The notes under the pieces are model-generated. The model was not told the DNA's origin. It saw only the letters and a program-made list of their open reading frames with translations, and did no database searches. From the NCBI GenBank assembly GCA_036001465.1, contig DASYUH010000032.1, positions 124,001-188,000 of the forward strand: DNA of 64,000 nucleotides, written 5' to 3'. This DNA comes from Candidatus Polarisedimenticolia bacterium (lineage in GTDB: Bacteria > Acidobacteriota > Polarisedimenticolia > Gp22-AA2). Below, one piece after another: positions 59,401-64,000 of the stretch (its first letter is position 1; the number at the start of each line of letters is the position of its first letter). A program made the position numbers and the translations under genes.

Positions 59401-59575
59401 CTGCCTCGGCGAAGGGGCGGCTCGCGCCGATCTGGTGCGAGTAGTAGACGCTCTCCACGATGCGTTGCGCGGCGAGGCGCTCGGCGAAGGTCAAATCGGC
59501 CCTGCGGGGGACGGCCGATACCGTTGACAGCGCGACGAGGATGGTCAGGCAGACCACGAGGCGGCGAGTCTTCAT
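56411..59575 (-). CDS. Large exported kelch-repeat protein with SurA-like N terminus and thrombospondin type 3 repeats
   Basis: A 1,054-residue exported protein. Signal peptide ([16 protein letters not shown]). Residues about 25-165 are helical and resemble the N-terminal chaperone region of SurA-type proteins ([40 protein letters not shown]). Some 14 kelch blades follow, each with [13 protein letters not shown] and [13 protein letters not shown]; at least two full propellers are possible. Residues about 905-950 are thrombospondin type 3 repeats ([30 protein letters not shown]). The last 100 residues share a domain with the FG-GAP protein at 9518-12493 ([23 protein letters not shown]). AAGGGAGG precedes ATG 59575. 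It interrupts a DNA-repair gene group. Confidence 0.88.
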   Translation of the reverse strand: MKTRRLVVCLTILVALSTVSAVPRRADLTFAERLAAQRIVESVYYSHQIGASRPFAEAVPDVLLESKVRRTLKLSLALERFWNTPVTAEMLHDEAERIARDSRLPGRLGEIYAALGSNPVLFQETVARATLVERLSRGLYEQDRRFRDARADRKPGWDEWWSGVADQLDDRSVGTTAESCALAMPQPDSVGTTCLSDDSWANGSLANSTPDPRTRPAAVWTGSQMIVWGGGGGSGVATGSRYDPTTDIWLPTTTQGAPHARTGHTAVWTGGAMIVWGGATTGTCGCPTCELGDGARYDPVADTWAPISGLGAPSRRHDHTAVWTGSEMIIWGGYSVILSGFSCQNITTTYYNNGARYNPSTDTWTPTSMIGAPTIRSEHTAVWTGSSMIVWGGAGTNTGGRYDPVSDAWTPTSTLNAPTPRRSFHSAVWTGSEMIVWGGFDSSTFQYADTGGRYDPQSDTWTLMSISGAPAGRAQHTAVWTGGQMVVWGGWDGTNRLGTGGRYDPIADSWSDTSNTSAPTPRNYHAAVWTGQQMIVWGGDSVDGGRYDPAADSWTPTSARFVPAARSGHVAVWTGSLLIVYGGVQSGDTTGGRYDPVVDAWTPTSTTNAPPTYGGTTSVWTGSRMIVWGGISGTTFASNLGGRYDPVSDSWAPTSTTGAPIGRGYHSAVWTGSRMMIWGGQDASLFPVSTGAQYDPNTDVWLPMSTAGAPSARYLHTAVWTGTEMIVWGGNPNSTGYTDTGGLYDPVLNTWSATSTVNAPASRILHSAVWTGDRMIVWGGTGDGALGFPPLSTGGQYDSLTDTWQPTSTVGAPIPRYSHTASWTNAGMVVWGGVLQNPLKTNTGGRYDPDTDSWQPTTTALAPEARSSHSAVFTGSGVLIWGGSGLAALKTGGLYCTCVEASCVVDADGDGVDDLHDNCPLVANPDQLDTDQDGAGDACDPCPTLPGVTECTEKVVAACITFTSPYGRGSGTVTWRTNFETDLEGFNVVTIDNQGDRIQLNTGVIPCEECITGNGHLYLSFVPKHKSGRDVFIEMLHLDGRIEAFGPAEKDCTP

Positions 59576-59688
59576 TCAAGGCCTCCCTTCGGATGGAGCG
59601 CGGTCTCGCCTTATCCTTTATATGTCCCGCCTCCGGGGACCTGTCAACCTGAAATGCAAGGCGAAAGGAGCGGCGGTATGCTATCCAC

Positions 59689-60393
59689 GTGGAAATCCTC
59701 ACAGGAACGAGCGGGTACTCCTACAAGGAGTGGGTCGGTCCCTTCTATCCGGAGAAGACGCCGGCGTCCGCCATGCTGCGCTTCTACGCCGAGCGCCTCC
59801 CCACCGTCGAGATCAACAACACCTTCTACCGGATGCCGGACCCGACTCTCCTCGAACGCTGGGCCCAGGAGGTGCCCAAGACGTTCGCCTTCACGCTCAA
59901 GGCGCCGCAGCGCATCACCCACATGAAGCGCCTGAAGGGGGTCGAATCCGACGTGGCCGAGTTCACCCGGCGCGCCGCCGTCCTCGGCGACCGGCTCGGC
60001 ATGCTCCTCTTCCAGCTGCCGCCGTCCCTGAGGAAGGACCTTCCCCGCTTGCGCGATCTTCTCGGCGCGCTGCCGCCCGAGAGGCGAGTCGCGGTGGAGT
60101 TCCGTCACGATTCCTGGCAGGACGACGAGGTCTACGAGACACTGCGCGCGCGCGGCGCGGCACTCTGCGTCACCGACAACGACGAGGACGGCGCGTCTCC
60201 GTTCGTCTGCACCTCGGATTACGCGTACCTGCGCCTGAGGCGGACCCAGTACACCGAAGGCGACCTGCGCGCCTGGGCCGACCGCCTGAGGGCGCAGCCC
60301 CTGGCCCGCGCCTACGTCTATTTCAAGCACGAGGACGAAGCCCTCGCCCCGCGGTTCGCTCAACAGCTCGACGAGCTGTGGTCCGGGCGATGA
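59689..60393 (+). CDS. DUF72 (YecE-like) protein
   Basis: A 234-residue protein of the DUF72 family, a TIM-barrel-like fold of unknown activity. Family marks: GTSGYSYKEWVGPFYPEKTP at the start, ERLPTVEINNTFYRMPDP, FAFTLKAPQRITHMKRL, DRLGMLLFQLPPSLRKDL, RVAVEFRHDSWQDDEVYETL and ARAYVYFKHEDEALAP. DUF72 genes commonly lie beside ligD or nuclease-helicase genes. Here the stop TGA overlaps the ATG of the nuclease-helicase by four bases, so they are translationally coupled. The start codon is GTG 59689; no good ribosome site precedes it. Confidence 0.9.
   Translation: MEILTGTSGYSYKEWVGPFYPEKTPASAMLRFYAERLPTVEINNTFYRMPDPTLLERWAQEVPKTFAFTLKAPQRITHMKRLKGVESDVAEFTRRAAVLGDRLGMLLFQLPPSLRKDLPRLRDLLGALPPERRVAVEFRHDSWQDDEVYETLRARGAALCVTDNDEDGASPFVCTSDYAYLRLRRTQYTEGDLRAWADRLRAQPLARAYVYFKHEDEALAPRFAQQLDELWSGR
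59703..59734 (+). repeat. Direct repeat, right copy, flanking the kelch gene
   Basis: Partner of the block at 56345-56376, located within the 5' end of the intact DUF72 gene. Blocks of 12 and 16 bases are identical between the copies, separated by four partly different bases. Confidence 0.75.
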
Positions 60394-63300
60394 GACAGGC
60401 CGGCGACTCTCTGCGGCTCAGCGCCACCGATCTGGCGAATCATCTCGCCTGCCATCACCTGAGCCAGCTCAACCTGGCGGCGGCCCGCGGTGAGCGGCGA
60501 CCGCCGGACTGGTTCTCTCCCGACGCCGCGATCCTTCGCCAGCGCGGGGACGAGCACGAGCAGGCCTTCCTGCGCCACCTCGAAGGGCAGGGCCTGCGGA
60601 TCGCCAGGCCGGCCGAGGCCGGGGCCCCGGCAGCCGACGGGTCCGACGAGGACAAGGCCTTCGAGCGGACGCTCTCGGCGATGCGCGAGGGGGCCGACGT
60701 GATCGTGCAGGCGACGCTCCTCGACGGGCGCTGGTTTGGACGGGCCGACGTGCTGCGCAAAGTGCCGCGCGCGAGCCGTCTCGGGGGCTGGTCCTACGAA
60801 GTCTGGGACACGAAGCTGGCCCTCGAGACCAAGGGGGGCTCGGTCCTCCAGATCTGCCTCTACTCGGACCTGCTCGAGATCATCCAGGGCGTGCGGCCGG
60901 AGAAGATGTACATCGTGCCGCCGCGCGACGACTTCAAGCCCGATGAGTATCGCGTCGACGACTTCATGGCCTATTACCGCCTGGTGCGCCGACGCCTCGA
61001 GGCCGCGGTCCGCCCGGCCCTGTCGATCTCGACCTACCCCGATCCTGTGCCCCACTGCGACATCTGCCGCTGGTGGCCGGTCTGCGACGCCCAGCGGCGC
61101 AAGGACGACCACCTGGGTTTCGTGGCCGGGATCAGCAGGCTGCAGACCCGCGAGCTCCAGGTGCGCCGTGTGACGACGCTCGAGGCGCTGGCCTCGGAGC
61201 CCCTGCCGCTCGCCTGGAAGCCGACCCGGGGGGCGGTCGAATCATACGCGCGGGTGCGCGAGCAGGCCCGCGTGCAGCGCGACGGGCGGAACGCCGGCCG
61301 GGCGCTGTACGAGCTCCTGCCGCTCCAGCCTGGACGGGGGCTCGAGCGGCTCCCCGCCCCCTCGCCGGGGGACGTCTTCTTCGACCTCGAAGGGGATCCC
61401 TTCGTCGGCCAGTCGGGGCGCGAGTACCTGTTCGGCTGGGCCGTCGAGGACCGCCCGGGAAACCCGGAGTACCGTTGTCTCTGGGCGCTCGATCCGGCCG
61501 CGGAGCGCCTGGCGTTCGAGACGTTCATCGACTTCGTCATGGAACGCTGGGCGCGGCATCCGGATCTCCACATCCACCACTTCGCGCCCTACGAGCCGGC
61601 GGCGATCAAGCGCCTGATGGGGCGCTACGCGACGCGCGAGAACGAGGTCGACCGGATGCTGCGCGCCGGGCTGTTCGTCGATCTCCACGCGGTCGTCAGG
61701 CAGGCGCTCCGGGCGAGCGTCGAGGAGTACTCGATCAAGAAGCTCGAGGCGCTCTACGGCTTCGAGCGCGCGGCCGCTCTCGACGACGCCGGCGTGAACC
61801 TGCGCATCGTACAGCGCGCCCTCGAGCTGGAAGAGCCGGACGCGGTCGGCGACGGCGTCCGGAAGGTCGTCGCCACCTACAACCGCGACGACTGCCTGTC
61901 CGCCCTGCGCCTGGACCGCTGGCTCGAGGAGGTGCGGGCCGGCCTGGAGGCGAAGGGGACGCCCATCCCGCGGCCCCCGATCGGCGAGGGCCTGCCGAGC
62001 GACGCGGTCGCCGACCGGGATCAAAAGGTCCGCGAGGTCATGGGCTCGCTCCTCGAAGGCGTGCCGCTCGAGCGTGCCGGGCGCTCCGACGAGCAGCAGG
62101 CGCGGTGGCTCCTGGCCTACATGCTCGAGTGGCACCGGCGCGAGGACAAGGCGACCTGGTGGGAGTTCTTCCGCCTGCGCGAGCTGTCCGACGAGGCCCT
62201 GCTCGACGAGAAGGCGGCGATCTCGGGGCTCGAGTACGTCGGGCGCGTCGTGGGCGAGGGTGGAGCGGCGAACCGGTACCGCTTCCCGCTGCAGGAGACC
62301 AGCATCCGCGAGGGGGACACCCTGAAGGTCCCGCTCCCGCACGATCAGGAGTTCGGCGAGGTCGTCGCGATCGACCTGGCGGCCCGGACCATCGACGTCA
62401 AGAAGCGCGGCGCCGCGGCCCACCTGCATCCGGCCAGCGTCTTTGCTCATGAATACGTCCGCACGCACGAGCAGGCCGCCTCCCTGCTCCGCCTCGGCCG
62501 GTGGATCCTCGAGAACGGCATCGACGCCACCGGCCCGCATCGCGCCGCGCGCGATCTCCTGCTGGGGCGCCCGCCGCGGATCGTCGGCCATGCGGGCGGT
62601 TCCCTGCGCCGCGCGGACGAGACCGGCATCGGCGCGGCGCGCCGGCTCGTCGCGAGGCTCGGGCACGGCACGCTCGCGATTCAGGGGCCTCCCGGGACCG
62701 GCAAGACGTACACGGGGGCCCGGATGATCTGCGATCTCGTGCGGGCCGGAAAGAAGGTCGGCGTCTGCGCCACGAGCCACAAGGTGATCCGCAACCTGCT
62801 CGACGAGGTCGTTCGGGCCGGGAAGGAGGCAGGCGTCTCGCCGCGCTGCTATCACAAGGTGCCGCAGATGACCCGTGGACCCGCCGGCGACATCGCCGAG
62901 GTCACCGACAACGCCCGCGCCCTGCGCGCCGTGAGCACGGGCGCAGCCCGGGCGCTCGGCGGGACCGCCTGGCTCTGGTCGCGCGAGGAGTTCTTCGAGA
63001 CCGTGGACATCCTGTTCGTCGACGAGGCCGGCCAGATGTCCCTCGCCAACGTCCTGGCGATCGCCCAGTGCGCCGGCTCCCTGGTCCTGCTGGGCGATCC
63101 CCGCCAGCTCGACCAGCCGCTCCAGGGCACTCACCCCGAAGGAACCGACGTCTCCGCCCTCGAGCACCTGCTCCAGGGCAAGAAGACGATCTCCGAGGAC
63201 CGCGGCCTCTTCCTCGAAGAGACCTGGCGCCTGCACCCCTCGATCTGCGCCCTCACGTCGGAGCTGTTCTACGACGGCCGCCTGAAGCCGCACGCGGGCC

Positions 63301-63848
63301 TCGAGCGCCAGTCCATCCTGGGCCCGGTGCCGATCGCCGGCGCCGGCCTCTGGTTCCTTCCCGTCGCGCACGACGGCAACCAGAGCTCGAGCCCCGAGGA
63401 GGTGACCGCCGTCGCCGCGCTCGTCGAGCGCCTGACCGCCCGCGACGTGCGCTGGCGGAAGCAGGACGGGACCGAGCATCCCCTGCGGCTCGAGGACATC
63501 CTGGTCATCGCCCCTTACAATGCCCAGGTCGCCGACCTGAGCGCCCGCCTGCCGCGGGACGCGCGGGTCGGCACCGTCGACCGGTTCCAGGGGCAGGAGG
63601 CGCCGGTGGTCATCTATTCCATGACGACGTCGACCCCCGCCGACGCCCCGCGCGGCATGGAGTTCCTCTACAGCCTCAACCGCTTCAACGTCGCCACGTC
63701 CCGCGCCCGCTGCGCCTGTGTCGTCGCCGGAAACCCGCGGTTGTTCGAGCCCGAGTGCAAGACTCCTAAGGAGATGCAGCTCGCCAACGCCTGCTGCCGC
63801 TATCTCGAGCTGGCGCAGGAGCTGAAGGGCGAGGAGGTCCGCCGCTGA
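60390..63848 (+). CDS. TM0106-type RecB-like nuclease fused to a predicted exonuclease and Dna2/UPF1-like SF1 helicase
   Basis: A 1,152-residue nuclease-helicase. Residues 1-240 are a Cas4/RecB-like PD-(D/E)xK domain (AILRQRGDEHEQAFLRHLEG, SYEVWDTKLALETKG) with Cys residues CDICRWWPVCD that may ligate an Fe-S cluster. Residues about 320-520 are an RNase H-like 3'-5' exonuclease (GDVFFDLEGDPFVG with the Asp/Glu pair, VVATYNRDDCLSALRLD). Residues about 750-1140 are the helicase: IQGPPGTGKTYTGARM (Walker A), ILFVDEAGQMSLANVL (Walker B), LLGDPRQLDQPLQG, VGTVDRFQGQEAPVVIYSMT and FNVATSRARCACVVAGN. All motor motifs are intact. The likely role is end processing in repair. ATG 60390 overlaps the DUF72 stop. 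Confidence 0.92.
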   Translation: MRQAGDSLRLSATDLANHLACHHLSQLNLAAARGERRPPDWFSPDAAILRQRGDEHEQAFLRHLEGQGLRIARPAEAGAPAADGSDEDKAFERTLSAMREGADVIVQATLLDGRWFGRADVLRKVPRASRLGGWSYEVWDTKLALETKGGSVLQICLYSDLLEIIQGVRPEKMYIVPPRDDFKPDEYRVDDFMAYYRLVRRRLEAAVRPALSISTYPDPVPHCDICRWWPVCDAQRRKDDHLGFVAGISRLQTRELQVRRVTTLEALASEPLPLAWKPTRGAVESYARVREQARVQRDGRNAGRALYELLPLQPGRGLERLPAPSPGDVFFDLEGDPFVGQSGREYLFGWAVEDRPGNPEYRCLWALDPAAERLAFETFIDFVMERWARHPDLHIHHFAPYEPAAIKRLMGRYATRENEVDRMLRAGLFVDLHAVVRQALRASVEEYSIKKLEALYGFERAAALDDAGVNLRIVQRALELEEPDAVGDGVRKVVATYNRDDCLSALRLDRWLEEVRAGLEAKGTPIPRPPIGEGLPSDAVADRDQKVREVMGSLLEGVPLERAGRSDEQQARWLLAYMLEWHRREDKATWWEFFRLRELSDEALLDEKAAISGLEYVGRVVGEGGAANRYRFPLQETSIREGDTLKVPLPHDQEFGEVVAIDLAARTIDVKKRGAAAHLHPASVFAHEYVRTHEQAASLLRLGRWILENGIDATGPHRAARDLLLGRPPRIVGHAGGSLRRADETGIGAARRLVARLGHGTLAIQGPPGTGKTYTGARMICDLVRAGKKVGVCATSHKVIRNLLDEVVRAGKEAGVSPRCYHKVPQMTRGPAGDIAEVTDNARALRAVSTGAARALGGTAWLWSREEFFETVDILFVDEAGQMSLANVLAIAQCAGSLVLLGDPRQLDQPLQGTHPEGTDVSALEHLLQGKKTISEDRGLFLEETWRLHPSICALTSELFYDGRLKPHAGLERQSILGPVPIAGAGLWFLPVAHDGNQSSSPEEVTAVAALVERLTARDVRWRKQDGTEHPLRLEDILVIAPYNAQVADLSARLPRDARVGTVDRFQGQEAPVVIYSMTTSTPADAPRGMEFLYSLNRFNVATSRARCACVVAGNPRLFEPECKTPKEMQLANACCRYLELAQELKGEEVRR

Positions 63849-64000
63849 TGCCCCATCTCTTCGAGCCTGCCCCGACCGGTCGCGCCAAGTGCCGCGGCTG
63901 CGGACGGCCCATCGCAAAGGGGGAGCTGCGCTTCGGCGAGCGGATCCCGAACCCCTTCGCCGAGGGGGAGACCACGCTCTGGTTCCATCCCCTCTGCGCC
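63847..64000 (+). CDS. Protein with PARP-type zinc finger, cut by the right edge
   Basis: Only the first 51 residues are visible. They match the PARP-type zinc finger that senses DNA nicks: GRAKCRGCGRPIAKGELRFG, then WFHPLCA, giving the Cys-x2-Cys ... His-x2-Cys ligands and the basic Gly-Glu-Leu-Arg-Phe-Gly strand. In eukaryotic PARP1 and ligase III this finger recognises strand breaks. The ATG overlaps the stop of the nuclease-helicase gene (TGATG), so it belongs to that operon. What follows the finger is outside the window. Confidence 0.75.

Noticed and set aside
56345-59734. Direct repeats as ends of an insertion sequence or transposon
   Set aside because: No transposase, no terminal inverted repeats, and the repeats are coding parts of DUF72, so duplication of a gene end explains them better.
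1-64000. tRNA, rRNA, riboswitch, origin or prophage features
   Set aside because: I looked for conserved tRNA arms, rRNA blocks, DnaA-box clusters, integrases and phage structural genes and saw none; a covariance-model scan was not possible.

Overview
The window is very GC-rich, densely coded on both strands, and has no rRNA, tRNA, CRISPR array or recognisable transposase. Several gene types point to an Acidobacteriota-like bacterium: a macrolide-exporter-type permease of the acidobacterial duplicated (ADOP) kind, a Ser/Thr kinase with the N-terminal leader typical of that phylum, a TIGR02999-like ECF sigma factor, a sortilin-like propeller protein, and outer-membrane and BON proteins of a Gram-negative envelope. 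This placement is inference from gene families, not from a marker gene.

Layout. 1-5.5 kb: sigma factor (cut by the left edge), SpoIIE/PP2C-like phosphatase, YtxH/DUF948-like membrane pair, a decayed MOSC gene and a TonB-dependent receptor. 5.5-9.3 kb: three-gene operon of an exported methyltransferase, a small membrane protein and an exported FAD oxidoreductase. 9.5-12.5 kb: large secreted FG-GAP protein. 12.8-19.7 kb: envelope and stress genes (helical repeat protein, AI-2E permease, outer-membrane protein, two BON proteins, EamA and MarC transporters, threonine aldolase, GlsB-like protein). 19.9-33.4 kb: DUF6496 protein, cyanophycinase-like peptidase, lytic transglycosylase, sortilin-like propeller, S9A oligopeptidase, Ser/Thr kinase, ADOP permease.

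33.6-38.7 kb is a zone of decay. C-terminal pieces of SulP, IorB, DUF1259 and M20 genes abut one another, and an intact AbiEii-like toxin pair with its own operator-rich promoter sits among them. Next comes a two-gene remnant of a group-4-hydrogenase-like complex that lacks NiFe ligands and membrane subunits. 38.9-44.3 kb: small secreted protein, threonine dehydratase-like enzyme, TMTC-like membrane/TPR protein, alpha/beta hydrolase and more fragments.

44.6-51.1 kb is the best candidate for an undescribed system. An ECF sigma factor with a good promoter is followed by a highly translatable 91-residue cysteine-rich exported peptide, a 16-bp perfect hairpin, a redoxin-domain envelope protein and a 1,202-residue membrane/aminopropyltransferase-like/TPR protein. 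51.3-64.0 kb is a DNA-repair island: Ku and LigD (bacterial NHEJ), DUF72, a three-module RecB-like nuclease/exonuclease/helicase protein, and the start of a protein with a PARP-type zinc finger. It is interrupted by a large kelch protein that is flanked by a remnant and a full copy of DUF72. The kelch protein shares a roughly 95-residue C-terminal module with the FG-GAP protein 44 kb away.
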